Assembly: GCA_038049695.1 (NCBI GenBank)
Contig: CP142451.1
Location: 46,387,001 to 46,451,000, forward strand
Source: Cinnamomum chago
Taxonomy: Eukaryota > Streptophyta > Magnoliopsida > Laurales > Lauraceae
DNA length: 64,000 nucleotides
Direction: 5' to 3'
The position numbers were made by a program, and so were the translations under genes. A model generated the notes under the pieces. It was not told the origin of the DNA, searched no databases, and was given only the letters and a program-made list of their open reading frames with translations. Position 1 is the stretch's first letter, and every line of letters starts with the position of its first letter. Below are positions 46,965-59,409 of this stretch, piece by piece.

Positions 46965-48957
46965 TGTTGGGATTGGTGTATGCCCTAAAGCCCACTAACT
47001 GCACTCACATCTCTGTTACTGGATATTTATTGGTTATTTAATAGAATGACATCTTTCTCTTATTACTTGTGTATATGTATGGTTGTGTAAGGCCCATTGT
47101 TTTCTAGTAAATGACTTAGGTGTGTAGTGGCTACACACAGTAAGGTCTGAGTCATGGACACTTGAAACAATAAACTTGTTCATAACTGAGAGATGGAGTT
47201 GGGCACTTCATCTTGGTATAAGTTATACTGAGAAACTCTCCTGTGTTCAGGGTGACTTACCTTAGTCACGGGAGGTCTTTCCCGGATATATCTCACTAGT
47301 GCATGTGTCATGCATTGAACAGGACCATTAAAGGTGTGATCTCTAAAATTGTACTATCACAGAGAGAGATCAAGTCACCTCTTGCTACTGAGTGACCAGT
47401 GCTCTTAATCTTGAGCATTTGTGGATGAACTGACGAAGTCGAGTTCTTGTACTTTAATTCACTATGGGTGAGATCCTGTTCATGGGTCAACAACTCTGTG
47501 TTTTGGGTACTCGGGCTTGATTAGTTGGGACGTGCAAATGCAATATGAAATCTATGCCATCGTGTGATGGAATGATCGTCCCCTTAGAATTATCCGATTA
47601 ATCATCAGAATCTAAGATCTTAGTAAATGGATGTTCCATATGGATATTGAACTTGTGGGTCGCTCCCTGGATCAAGAGAATGATATCCTGATGATGATTA
47701 AGTCAAGGGTATGAAGTTCTAAGGATGAGATGTAATCAAGAAGGTAGATAGTACATCGGTTAACCTACTTGATTATGGATGTTACATAGAGGGGCATTGT
47801 GGTCATTGTACTTGGTAGGTCAAAGACAATCGTCAGTTTATGATGAGCTTTATTTGCAATTTAATATTTGTCCCTGGAGTGCAACCATAACTCTTTAGTG
47901 GAATGAGTTAGGGTTAAAATGATCTTAATGTTGCTATGGGGTTAGCATGGACATTTTGGTCATTTTGGGAGCCAAGGGCAAATATGTCTTTTGGTCCCTC
48001 TTCTAGCCACTTTCCTATATTGGCATGGTTTCCTAATTTAATTAGATGATATGTGGTTGAATTAATTTTGTGGAAGAATAATTTTGAGTTTAAATTCAAA
48101 TAGGCTTTTGATGGCATACATGAATTTAACTCTAGCTAAATTATTAACTAGTGGGCCATGGTGTGTTTATCAATCTTGTGGGCCAGCCATGTGGGGAGCA
48201 CCTTGTGTGAGGTTTCCAAGTTAACTAGGAAGGTAGAACTCCTTCTTGGGTAAGAATTCCTATGATTAAAGCTTACTAAATCTTAGTATCTTTATTTAGA
48301 AAGTGTTGCACTACTTTGGTGGCTAGTTGCTTATTTTATGGGATGGTCTTTCCTATTAGATAGAACTCTAAAGAGGAATGTGAACAATTTTATATATATC
48401 CCACACCATACCCTAGGCGTGTAACAAGCATGGGAATACAACCCTAGGCGTGCAACAAGTGCTGGAATTCTACCCTAGGCGTGGATTGTTCTTGTTACTC
48501 CATTGGCCGCCCAAGACAGCAAGAGAGAAACCCACGCCCAACAGTTTTCTTCTTCATTGGAGAGAGGAGATCAGGTGCTGGACTTTTTCCACAAATTGTA
48601 AGTTCAGAAAACCCATCTAGGAAACCATATTTTGATCCCACAATCAAAGCCAATCTGATTGGGTAGTGGAATAGAAGAGAAGATCAAAGGAGAAGCTACT
48701 GCAGAAAATTTCTGCAACTTGTATTGCTGGTTGCAGGCTGAGATCAGAACTTTGAAGTCTTTCTTTTCAGAGATTTGAGGCATTCATATCATCAAGGTAT
48801 TAGTCCTCTATCATCTCCTTGCATTATACACATGTTGATCATGATTTCATGGAGTTTTTATGCATGTTTCATGGCAGCCAAATCAGATCTGGTTTTGTTT
48901 TAAAAACCACATCAGCCATGGAAGTCCAAGTTCAAATCAGTATAGCATGAACTTTCA
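46965..48957 (+). mobile_element. Solo L2 LTR between Copia protease and integrase
   Basis: A 1993-base plus-strand L2 LTR, TGTTGGGATTGG to ACTTTCA, with the perfect TSD AAGTA (46960-46964 and 48958-48962). TATATATA lies at 48391-48398, followed by three CCCTAGGCGTG repeats. It resembles the copy at 26037-28006 along its whole length. Confidence 0.92.
48411..48483. repeat. 31-bp tandem repeat with CCTAGG core
   Basis: CCCTAGGCGTG occurs at 48411, 48442 and 48473, each with a CAAG- or GGAAT-rich spacer. It starts 13 bases after the L2 TATA box, so it would lie across the transcription start. Confidence 0.85.
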
Positions 48958-49215
48958 AAGTAATGGAATAACTTTTATTCACCAAACTAGAAACTGAAAT
49001 TAAATTCCGTCGTAAAGATGGTACATAAAACGTGTCTGACAAAACCAATTTATTATTTGAAAAACATAAAGTAATAACTCCCACTGAAATAGCCTCTGCC
49101 TTAGCGTCAGATCCTACGTTGACAATGATTTCTCCATCATTGAGCCTCCTGGTTTCCCTGAACCCCTGCAACGAATTACATATGTGATTAGTTGCCCCGG
49201 AGTCCAAACACTAAG
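48958..49215 (-). pseudogene. Copia protease region (fossil)
   Basis: The minus strand reads LDSGATNHIC, the Copia protease active site, followed by FYVPSLRRNLISVSSL, the usual end of this domain. The L2 LTR follows it. Confidence 0.88.
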
Positions 49216-49254
49216 ATTCTGAAGTACCAGTTGCAAAACTAACTTTAGAAATAA

Positions 49255-50123
49255 GTGACTCAATCATACCTGAGGTCTTCTTCTTTGATAGATATTCTGG
49301 ACAATTTCTTTTCCAATGTCATGTCTTACCACAATGGAAACACTTTCCTTTTGACTCGGAACCCTGAACCCTTAGCCTTGGCCACGCCACCATTAGGACC
49401 ATTCTCCACCTTAGGACCTTTCAGAACTTATTTCTTTTTGCCTTTCCGCCCTTTGCCATTCGGCTTGGACTTGGCATTTGACTTTTCTGTCACTAGGGCA
49501 GTTGGCTTCTTCTTCATAATCCCTTCAGTCACCACCAACTGACTAGACAGCTCAGCCAGAGTCAGATTCATCTTATTCATATTATAACTAACCTTGAAAT
49601 TGTTGAATGACTCTAGCAATGACTCAAGGATTATGTCGACCTGTGATTCTGCATCAATCGCAGCTCCCAGTACATCTAACTCATTCAATGAGTCCATCAT
49701 TTTCAATATGTGTTCCTGTACTGATGTACCTTCAGCCATCTTGGTGCTGATGAGCACCCTCATAGCTGCCTGCCTAGCGGGCCTGCCCTGTTCCGAAAAC
49801 ATCTCTTTTAAGTTCGATATAATATCGTATGCAGTCTTATAGGATGGATGTTGGTGTTGCAAAACACTAGACATGAATGCCAGAATGTAACATCTGGCCA
49901 TCTCATTGTCTTTGGTCCATTTGGTGTAAAGTTCCTTTTCTTTTTCTGATGCATCCGGGCTAGGCTCATCAAGGGGGGGGGGGGGGTTTGGTAAGGACAT
50001 ATTTATATCCTGAAGCAGTCAGGACAATATCCAGGTTTCGCTTTTAGTCTACATAGTTGGATCCCACCAACTTATTCTGGTTGAGGATGGTCGCAAGTTG
50101 ATTGAAAGTATTTGAATCCATGC
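49255..50123 (-). pseudogene. Copia gag region (fossil)
   Basis: Minus-strand Gag starting near 50121 with MDSNTFNQLATILNQNKL, a common Copia Gag start. It continues through the UBN2/Gag core (MARCYILAFMSSVLQHQH, YDIISNLKEMF, LNELDVLGA) to a basic tail and a zinc knuckle near 49300 (CFHCGK). A run of 14 G lies at 49973-49986. Confidence 0.88.
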
Positions 50124-50659
50124 TTGAAATACTGTAGCACATAACCATACATTCAATTAATGAATTTAAATGACATTAGGGTTTAGTATTCTACCAAATT
50201 TATGTGGGAATCCTCATAACCACTAAATTCAGAATACATCGGAATCCCAATCCCCGGGGTATGCCTCCTTGGGGAGTGCGAATACCACCTAGATTGGTGC
50301 GGATCAAAGTTGGTTAAAATTAGGATTAAGACTAACTATCCATGATCCCCTTCATTCATTATTATCTAGGTTTCTCATACCAAATAATGAATGACTCCCG
50401 ATTAGCTTCGGTTTCTAAAATACATGAGGCAAGTCCTTGAGGATACTACATCATTATTTTAGTTAAGTGTGACCCACCAACTAGCATTGCATGACAATCG
50501 TTGCGAGCAGCTCCTCCCTGGGGGAGTGGGCCCCCGCCCCGTCTCACCAACACTATCCATAGGAGATCCATATCTAGTAACCAGACAAGTAAAAGCCCTC
50601 CGTGGGGAACGACCAATCTCAAGATGGCGTGAGGCTAATACTTTCCTTATAATGGACCC
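50124..50659 (-). other. Copia 5' leader, first part
   Basis: Non-coding leader upstream of gag. I looked for the complement of an iMet primer site and did not see one. It is interrupted by an L1 solo LTR. Confidence 0.55.
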
Positions 50660-52385
50660 TGTTAGTTTTATGGTCTCAATACCAGTATATGATGAATAGA
50701 TTGATTAATTTCTTTATTTATCAATATAATCATGCTTACCTTTCATGAGATGAATGGTGACTTATTACTTAATGCACATGACCAATATATATGACATAAT
50801 GGTTCATGAGATGAACCGGGTCCCATCAGTATATTAGATGTGATATATGTATATGGATGAGATCCACATACGGGAGATATGTGTCACAAATCTTATACTT
50901 AAATATCTTCACAACCAGTGATGAGATTGGACACCTCATCTGACAAGGTTGCAACATCTTGATCACTATGAGATAGTGTGATTTGTCTCGATCATCAGAA
51001 TGTAAGATTCTGGATCATGATGCTGGTACATTGGATGTATTGAAGGACCATGAGAAGCACCTTATATACACTGTCTTTATTTAAGGTCTGCTCTCATAAT
51101 TCCCTAGCAATAGGCTCATAATCCTGAGATATTAATGAACTCAAGTTTCTATCTATTTATTTGCTTTGAGTCACCAATGAGTGAGGCCAATTGTAGGTCA
51201 ACACCTCGGTGATTTGGGTACTTGATAGTAGAGCTGTGGGAACATTCAATGGTCAAGATGGAATCTATCTTTAATATCCCCTTGTGCCAATTAATGGATT
51301 TATCATTGGTAAGTGCGCACCCATTCCGATTAAGAGTTAATTGGATCGGTACCAAATGATCATTATAATTAATTGGGGCTCAAGGATAATAGGATATGGA
51401 TCTAATTTGGTGGACAGGTCCATTTGATCCATGGATATAGATGGAGGGGCCTACTTGTGGTACTGTGGAAGTTTAGCGTCTTCATTGTAATTTATTCCTA
51501 AGACTGGAGTGCAATTGCATTTATATAGTGGAGTTATTTGCAATTAACTGTGGGCCCGAATTGCACATGAGATGTGGGGTCACGTGTCCTAGTTGGAGCC
51601 AGCTTTCTAAGGAATCCCTAGTGGTCCCCACGCTAGCCCAATTTATTAGAAAGATACTAATTCTACTTGAACTCTAAAAGGAATGTTACTATTTCTATTT
51701 GAAGTGAGACTTCTAATAGTGGTAATAGTAAGATACTAATTATTAATGGAAGTAGGACTTCTATTTTAATTAGAAAGGAGAAAGTTGCTAATAGTTGTGG
51801 AAGTAAGACTTCTATGGCAATTAGTAAGGGAGATGTTTACTAATTTGGAATGGGAGTTAAACTTCTATTTCAAATAGGAAAAGAGGAGTTGTGGAAGGCT
51901 ATAATAATAGGAGCACTTTCAGCCCCCTTGTGCAAGAGTTGTACAAGTCATCTTCTTCTCAAAGTTCCCCTCTCTTTCACCTTTGGTTCCTTAGAGTTAC
52001 TAGTAGGGTTTTCTCTTGAGGATTCCACCATCTTCTTGAGAAAAGAGATCTAATACGGGACATAGCGTTGGAAGATCAAAAGGAGTTGAAGATTCTGATT
52101 TGGATTGTGAAGTTGTTCATCACCAAAGTAAAGAAATCAAATGCTCCATTAGAGCACAACAAAGCTCCAAAGGTATATCTACATCCTTGTATGTTGTGGA
52201 TTTCGAGATTGCATGTTTATGTGCTTATTTCTATCTTCTAGATAGTGTTTGTTGCTGTACATGGCTATGAGATTGAGGGAATTGCATCCTTGATTGGGTT
52301 TGTTGCATTCTAGACAATTGATCCCTGCATTAAGTGGGTCAAAAGTTTTTGAAACCTGTCTGGAAGGCCCACCTATATTCCAACA
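50660..52385 (+). mobile_element. Solo L1 LTR in the Copia leader
   Basis: A 1726-base plus-strand L1 LTR, TGTTAG to TTCCAACA, with the perfect TSD GACCC (50655-50659 and 52386-52390). It is of subfamily 1 and very like 33951-35713. This is an L1 LTR inserted in an element that itself has L1 LTRs. Confidence 0.92.
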
Positions 52386-53410
52386 GACCCATGGTGGAAA
52401 ACCATGGGGATTTCTAAATATAAATGCCCCGCTCCCACTTAATATTTTAGAATTGAGGATTTCCTTATAAGTACATGGGCCCACAAATATAGACATCAAA
52501 TCATCTCATGATATGACCAATGATTGGTTCCAAGTCAAGTTATTTTATGGAAAGTCCAGTTTCTTAAATTAGTGTTACCAATGGATCCATCTCATGGCCC
52601 CACCAACTCTAATTAGAACTCTTTCCAAAAATTAATTTGATTTGACCAATTTTGGAAATTGCTATGTTCGGATCAGATTTGGAAACTTTCTAAAACAAGC
52701 ATTCATCCATAAATAGAAAGTACTAAAATTAGAAACTAGTTCTCTCCTCCACATGGCCCAGGCGGAATAGACTTCTTGGACTTCTAGACTTTCCAAAACT
52801 TTGGGATTCCTTAAACTCTTTGGGCATCTCCAAAACGCATTTCGGTAATCCTCAAACTCTTTGATTAGGAGTCCAACTTCACTTTCCTTCTTCGTCTCGG
52901 ACATCGCCAGAATTTACAAATTTAAAAAATTACATAAATTCCTATGCCTCAATTATGAGACTTACATGGTAATCTAAACATGGAAATAAAAGGGCTATAG
53001 GGAAATTCACCATGCTTTGCCCTTTCACAGGAAACCAAGGAAACCATGATGCCCTTTACAAGTAGCCCAAAATAACCAACCATATAAAGAAAGTAAAAGA
53101 CTTGTGGGCCATATGGAGAGGACAAGATCACCTGCATGTTAGTATCTCATACAACCATACAAATCACAAAAATAGGCTTCCAAACAATGCTAGAAAAATA
53201 GGACATCAAAGAAGACCCAAAACTGAAAAAAAATCCAAAAACTGCATTCCTGAAGCAGTGTCTTCCTTCAGGCGACCGAATAGAGAGCTCGGTCGACCGA
53301 CCTGCATGTGCTCGGTCGACCGACCTGCATGTGCTCGGTCGACCGAACTGATGGAAACCTATAACTTGGGTTTCTGCAGTTCGTGTCCAAACTTCACCAA
53401 ATCACTTCCA
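52386..53410 (-). other. Copia leader, second part, with GTCGAC repeats
   Basis: Non-coding stretch between the L1 solo LTR and the Copia 5' LTR. Its right part carries a 23-base tandem repeat with CGGTCGACCG cores, like those in L3 LTRs. It may be leader or an unrecognised LTR piece. Open frames here have no family motif. Confidence 0.5.
53287..53347. repeat. 23-bp tandem repeat with CGGTCGACCG
   Basis: Units GCTCGGTCGACCGACC start at 53287, 53310 and 53333. Each holds the 10-base palindrome CGGTCGACCG. Confidence 0.9.
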
Positions 53411-54898
53411 AATGGAGAAGAAGACAATCAACTAGATCAAGAACTCTTCTTGAAACAATTTGGGATCTCCAAGACCTCTTAGCCTTCCATGCTATAACCC
53501 GTATAAGATCTATTTTCTCAAGAAGATTGGTGGGAACTTCAAGAGAAAACCCTACTAGAAACTCCAAGGAACTAGAAGAGAACTAGAAGAGAGAAGAGAA
53601 GAAGAAGAAGAGTTGTGCAACACTTGCACTAGAGGGATTTGGGCGTGGGATCCAAGAGTGGTACGTCCATGGGGTTATGCTCCCCTTTTATAGCCCTTCA
53701 ATCCTTCCTCTTCTTACTAATTAACTAGAAGTCCTACTTCCAAAATAATTAGCAACTTTCTCCTTTTTAATTATTATAGAAGTCTCACTTCCACAACAAT
53801 TAGTAACTTACTATTACCACTATTAGAAGTCTCATTTCAAATAGAAATAGTAACTTTCTAATTCCTTCCTTTTAGAGTTCAAGGAGGATTAATATCTTTC
53901 TAATAACTTGGGCCAGCGTGGGGACCACTAGGGATTCCATAGAAAGCCGGTTCCAGCTGGGACATCGCGACCCCACATCTCACGTGCAATCCGGGCCCAC
54001 AGTTAATTGCAAATAACATCACTATATAAATGCAATTGCACTCCAGTCTTAGGAATAAATTACAATGAAGACTCTAAACTTCCCAATTACCACAAGTAGG
54101 CCCCTCTATCAATATCCATGGATCAATTGGAATAAAACTGTCCCATCCAATCTTAGATCCACATCTTATTATCCTTGAGCCCCAACTAATCACGGTGATC
54201 ATCAGTACCATCCAATTAACTCTTAATCGAGATGGGTGCGCACTTACTAATGACAAATCCATTAATTGACACAAGGGGATAATATAGATAGATTCCATCT
54301 TGACCATTGAATTTTCCCACAGTTCTACTACCACGTACCCAAGACATCGAGGTGTTTAGCTATAGTTGGCCTCACTCATTGGTGACTAAAAGCAAATGAA
54401 TAGACAGAAACTTGAGTTCAACAATGTTTCAGAATTGAGAGCCGATTGCTAGGGAATTATGAGAGCAGTCCTTAAATCGAGATAGTATTTCATAAGGTGT
54501 TTCTCATGATCCTTCAATACATCTAATGTACTAGCACCATGATCCAGAATGTTACATTCTGACGATCGAGACAAATCGCACTATCTCATAGTGATCAAAG
54601 TGCTGCAACCTTATCAGATGAGATGCCCAGTCTCATCACTGGTTGTGAAGATTTTTAAGTATAAGATCTGTGACACATGTCTCCTGTATGTGGATCTCAT
54701 CCATATACATATATCACATCTAATATACTAATGGGACCCGGTTCATCTCATGAACCATCATGTCATATGTATTGATCATGTGCATTAAGTAATAAAACAC
54801 CATTCATCTCATGAAAGGAAAGCATGATTTTATTGATAAATAAATAAATTAATCAATTTATTACATCAACTTATGGATTGGGTCCATACAATCTAACA
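53411..54898 (-). repeat. Copia 5' LTR (L1), partial
   Basis: The right terminal LTR in minus orientation, ending CTAACA. It pairs with 43588-44618. The TSD ATTGG follows, and then Tekay-B RT continues. Confidence 0.8.
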
Positions 54899-54903
54899 AT
54901 TGG

Positions 54904-55475
54904 ATCAATTGCAAGGTGCCTCATATTTTTCGAAGATTGATTTGAGATCTGGTTATCATCAGCTAAGAGTCAGAGAATCAGATGTACTGAAGATAACTTT
55001 CCGGACAAGAAATGACCATTATGAGTTCCTTGTGATGCCATTTGGGTTGACTAATGCTCCGACGTTGTTCATGGCATTGATGAACAAGATATTTGCATAG
55101 TACTTGGATCAGTTTGTGGTAGTATTTATTGATGACATTCTGGTATACTCCAAGACCAAAGAAGAGCATGAAGAGCACTTGAGGATAGCACTGCAACTTT
55201 TGAGAGAGAACCAGCTGTATGCAAAACTCAACAAGTGTGAATTTTGGTTAGAACAACTAGCATTTTTGGGACACATCATCTCCAAAAAAGGATTGTCAGT
55301 AGATTTGTCCAAAATTGAGGCAGTAGTGAAGTGGGAAAGACTGAAGAATGTGACAGAAATCAGAAGTTTTCTGGGATTGGCAGGCTACTACCGAAGGTTT
55401 GTGCAAAGATTTTCGTCGATTGCATCACCATTGACGAAGTTGACAAGGGAGAATGTGCCATATGTGTGGACAGAT
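54904..55475 (+). pseudogene. Tekay-B reverse transcriptase, second part (fossil)
   Basis: Continues after the Copia element with [38 protein letters not shown] and FLGHIIS. Confidence 0.88.
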
Positions 55476-55938
55476 TAGTGTGAAGCTAGTTTCCAAGAGC
55501 TGAAAATGAGATTGACTACAACACCAGTCCTTACTTTACCATCCGGAAGCGGCGGTTTTACCATTTTACCGATGCTTCGAATGTTGGACTTGGTTGCATG
55601 TTGATGCAAGAGGGAAAAGTTGTTGCATATGGATCCCAACAGTTGAAAGATCACTAGAAGAACTATGCCACCCATGATCTTGAATTAGCAACGGTTGTTA
55701 CGGTTGTTTTCGTGATGAAAACGTGGAGACATTACCTCTATGGAGAGAAGTTCGAAGTCCACTCCGACCACCGTAGCTTATATTATTTATTTTCTCAAAA
55801 GGAACTGAACATGAGGCAGAGAAGATGGATGAAATACATCAAGGATTATGATTTTCCAATCAAGTATCACCCGAGGAAGGCAAACGTAGTGGCCGATGCC
55901 TTGCGCAGAAAATCAGTAGGCTTGGCAAATCTAAGTGG
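55476..55938 (+). pseudogene. Tekay-B RNase H region (fossil)
   Basis: Words [16 protein letters not shown] and [10 protein letters not shown], with a DASNVGLG-like stretch before them, mark RNase H. It ends at the L3 solo LTR TSD. Confidence 0.8.
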
Positions 55939-57834
55939 TGTTAGGAATTTTGTAGATTGCAATTTGATGGATGCATTATCATTCAAGCATCATTTGATTT
56001 ACACACACATGCATTGATTTATATAAACTTGAAATCTTGATTTACACATGCATTGGTTTTTAGACTTGAAGAAATATTGTTTTGTGCATGTTTTGTTTTT
56101 AATCTTGGATGCAATTGTTTTTTGAAAAGAAGTTTTAGAAATCAAGCTAGCCATTGGTTTTAAAGTTTCGGATCTTTTTTGGCTTTTTATGTTTCATGTT
56201 TTAAAATCCTTAGAATCATTTAAAACATGGTTTCAAGCTTGATTTAATAATCCAAAAGTCCCCACTTAAAAACTCTTTGAAAATATGTTTTTTAGGGATT
56301 TTGGACCCCAGGCCCGGTAGACCTGCATGGGCTGGGTTGACAGGGCCAACAGGGGACCCGGTCGACCGAGACCACTGCGGGTCGACCGGGAAAGTGCCTT
56401 TGGGGCTCATGTAAAATGGCAGTTTATAGCCGTTGCGAAGGCCAGGTCGACCGGGGAAGGGCCAGGTCGACCGGGGGACTAGCCGGTGGGCTGTTTTGGC
56501 TATAAATACTAGTTCATTCCTTTGCCAAAGAGAGAGGATTTTCAGACCTTCCTTGAGAGGTTTTGAGGCAAATCAAAGGGAAATGAACTAAGGGATGAAA
56601 GGGGTTATTAGGAAAGCTAAAGCTTGGATTAATGAAGTTAAATCTCCAAGTAAGCTTTACTTTCCTTAACCATATGTTGTCATGCTTTGCTTTATTATTG
56701 GTAAATGTTTTCTAGCATGATAAACTATGTTTTGTTGTGTCCTTAACATGTTTATGTTTTGAATTGATTTATTGTTTTGGATACATCACCATTGATTCAA
56801 TCCAAGTAGTACTTTAATTGGTAAATCTAAGTAGATCATGTTAATGAAAGAATCTTTGAAATTATATGTAACATGATTCCTATACTTGGTTGAATCTATG
56901 GTTGTTGTTTTTCATCATAAGAAAATCACTTTCAAATATATCTTATGTTTTGGATTCAACATCTTTACAAATCATATGTATCTTTGTTTTAAAGTTTCAC
57001 AACTTGCCTTTCTTTGATAGGTATATCATATTCAAGTTGAATTTTTAAGTACATATGATTTGTCCCCTAATTTCAATCAAATCTATTTTTATGTTCTATG
57101 AGCTACATTGTTGATTTGATTGACATCCCTATGCATCACATGTTTTGTGCTTAGAATTTCACAACTTGTTTAGGATACAAATGTATATCTTTTACAAGTT
57201 ATTTTTAACATGTGATTAGCATTCTTTCCTCAATCATAAATGTTTTTATGAGCTAAAACTTTCAAAAGCCTTAGGCATACATTTATGAGCTTTCATTTTC
57301 AAATTGATTGAGGACATCATGCATACACATTGAGCATTCATCTTTGCATTCATAGTGTGTGTGTGTGTGTGTGTGAAGTAGTTTTTCACGTTCATATCCG
57401 CCTAATTAAGAGGCATTTTAAAGAGCTAAATTGAATCTCCATCAAGTGTATTTTAGACACTACTTAGAGAGATAACCAACCTTTTGGTTGAAGAGGTTAT
57501 TGCTTAGCCTAAGAAAAGCATAATGTATAGGTTGATGTTAAGCCTTGAAAAACATCATTGTAAAGGTTATTGCTTAGCCTATTGAAAAGCATAAATAGTG
57601 GAAATCCGGTGGGGTGTTGGATCATAAGCCGGTAGTGGATGTAGGCATTGAGGCCGAACCACTATAAATCCTTGTGTAATGGTGCTTGCTTTGTGGTGAT
57701 TGTTTTTGTAAGCTTCCGCATTTATTTGCTTAATCACCACTTGTGGCTAGTTTAAATTAAAGAAGTTAAAATTGGTCATAATTGAAGCTCACCCTATTCA
57801 CCGCCCCTCTAGGGTTCGGATCCCCGGACTTTCA
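55939..57834 (+). mobile_element. Solo L3 LTR between Tekay-B RNase H and integrase
   Basis: A 1896-base plus-strand LTR, TGTTAGGAATTTTG to CCGGACTTTCA, with the perfect TSD AGTGG (55934-55938 and 57835-57839). TATAAATA lies at 56501-56508. GTCGAC palindromes (56310-56480) lie just upstream. A TG microsatellite lies at about 57355-57375. It is inverted relative to the other L3 copy. Confidence 0.92.
56310..56480. repeat. GTCGAC palindromes upstream of the L3 TATA box
   Basis: GGTCGACCG-type motifs recur four to five times, some mutated, 20-190 bases before TATAAATA at 56501. The other L3 copy has the same arrangement on the minus strand. Confidence 0.75.
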
Positions 57835-57839
57835 AGTGG

Positions 57840-59170
57840 CACTTGTATTTTTGAACAATTTGAAGAATTGAGCATAGACCTACAGCCACTAAGGAAGGGT
57901 GTACTGTTAGCTAACATGTCAGTATCTGAGCTTTCCTTCATTCAAAAGATCAATGATAGTCAATTGCAAGATCAATAGTTGGCCAAGATTTCAGAGCATA
58001 TAACAGACCGTCCTGATTTCCGTATTGTTGATGGAGTTTTGTACTACTGTGACCGTCTATGCGTGCCCAACACTGAAGATTTGAGGAATGACATTATGAT
58101 CGAGGCTCACAGTACAAAGTACTCTATGCACCCAGGCAGTACAAAGATGTATCAGAACTTGAAGGGCAGATTTTGGTGGAACAACATGAAGAGAAAGATT
58201 GCAGCATTTGTCTCCCGTTGCATGACTTGTCGTTGATAAAGGCAGAACATCAGAAGCCTCCGGGGTTGTTACAACCGTTAGAAATCTTGGAATGGAAATG
58301 GGAGCACATTACTATGGATTTTATTTCGAGACTCCGAGGATCAGTAGAGGCAACGATGCGATATGGGTCATTGTTGACCGACTCACCAAGTCAGCTCATT
58401 TCATTCCTATGAGGACAGGGACGAAGATGCACATGCTACCTTTGGCAGAGTTGTTTGTCAATGAGATTGTCAATAGACACGGACAACCAGTTTCCATCAC
58501 GTCCGACAGAGACAGCATATTCGTCTCGAGATTTTGAAGGACATTGCATGAGTCTATGGGTACGAAACTACAATTCAGCACAACTTATCACCCACAGACA
58601 GATGGCCAATCAGAAAGAACTATTCAGACTCTTGAAGATATGCTCCGTGCTTGTGTATTAGATTTTAAGACTCAATGGGATGAGACATTACCGTTGTGTG
58701 AGTTTGCTTCCAACAACAGCTACCATTCGAGCATTGGGATGGTGCCTTTTGAGGCTTTGTATGGCAGAAGGTGTAGAACACCTGTATGTTGGGAAGAAGT
58801 TGGCATTCGCAGTTTTCATGGACCAACCATAGTGAGTGAGACTAGTGATAAAGTCAAGCTAATCCAAGAACATCTGAAAGTGGCCCGAAGTAGATAGAAT
58901 AGTTATGCAGACTCTCATCGAAGGGATCTACAGTTCAAAGAAGGAGACAAGGTTTTCTTGAAAGTGTCACCTACGAAGGGAAGGTTGAGATTTGGACAGA
59001 AGGGCAAGCTATCATGGAGATACATTGGACCGTATGACATAGTGAGCAAGATCGGTGATGTGGCTTATAGATTAGCCTTACCACCCGAGCTATCCGGCGT
59101 ACACAACATCTTCCATGTGTCAATGTTGAAGAAGTACGTCCTCGACCCTTTCCATGTACTATGACATGAA
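57840..59170 (+). pseudogene. Tekay-B integrase region (fossil)
   Basis: Continues after the L3 LTR. It has the HHCC domain (HPGSTKMYQN, CMTC), the DDE words TMDFIS, TSDRDS and GQSERTIQ, and RYIGPYDIVSKIG. Broken in several places. Confidence 0.85.
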
Positions 59171-59199
59171 CCTTTGGAAATTCGAGAGGATGCTACCTA

Positions 59200-59360
59200 T
59201 GTGGAGAAACCTGTTCAGATCATTGATACAAAGGAACAAGAGTTAAGGACTCGGACTATTCAGTGGGTAAAAGTGCTTTGGGAGAATCATGGACTGGAAG
59301 AAGTAACGTGGGAATTGCAAGATCAAGTGTAGAAAAAGTATCCACATCTACTACCAGAGG
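59200..59360 (+). pseudogene. Tekay-B chromodomain (fossil)
   Basis: DNA is colinear with the Tekay-A chromodomain (25120-25310), including the word AAAGTGCTTTGGGAGAATCATGG in degenerate form. A polypurine tract follows at 59399-59409. Confidence 0.7.
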
Positions 59361-59409
59361 TGAGTTGTGTATTTCATTTGGTGGACCAAATGTCCCAAGG
59401 GGTGGAGGA

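Larger units (their letters stand above)
43588..54898 (-). mobile_element. Ty1/Copia element flanked by L1 LTRs, nested in Tekay-B
   Basis: Outer ends TGTTGG (43588) and CTAACA (54898) are both L1 LTR ends. The flanks ATTTG and ATTGG are a TSD with one change, and Tekay-B RT continues on each side. Coding order on the minus strand is gag, protease, integrase, RT, which defines Copia. The LTRs at the two ends (43588-44618 and 53411-54898) resemble each other more than other L1 copies, so they are the original pair. A further L1 fragment (44619-45373), an L2 solo LTR (46965-48957) and an L1 solo LTR (50660-52385) lie inside. It is clearly broken, with at least five breaks, and of moderate age. 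Confidence 0.85.

Noticed and set aside
53287-53347. CRISPR-like short repeats
   Set aside because: The 23-base units are directly adjacent with no unique spacers, and the genome is a plant.
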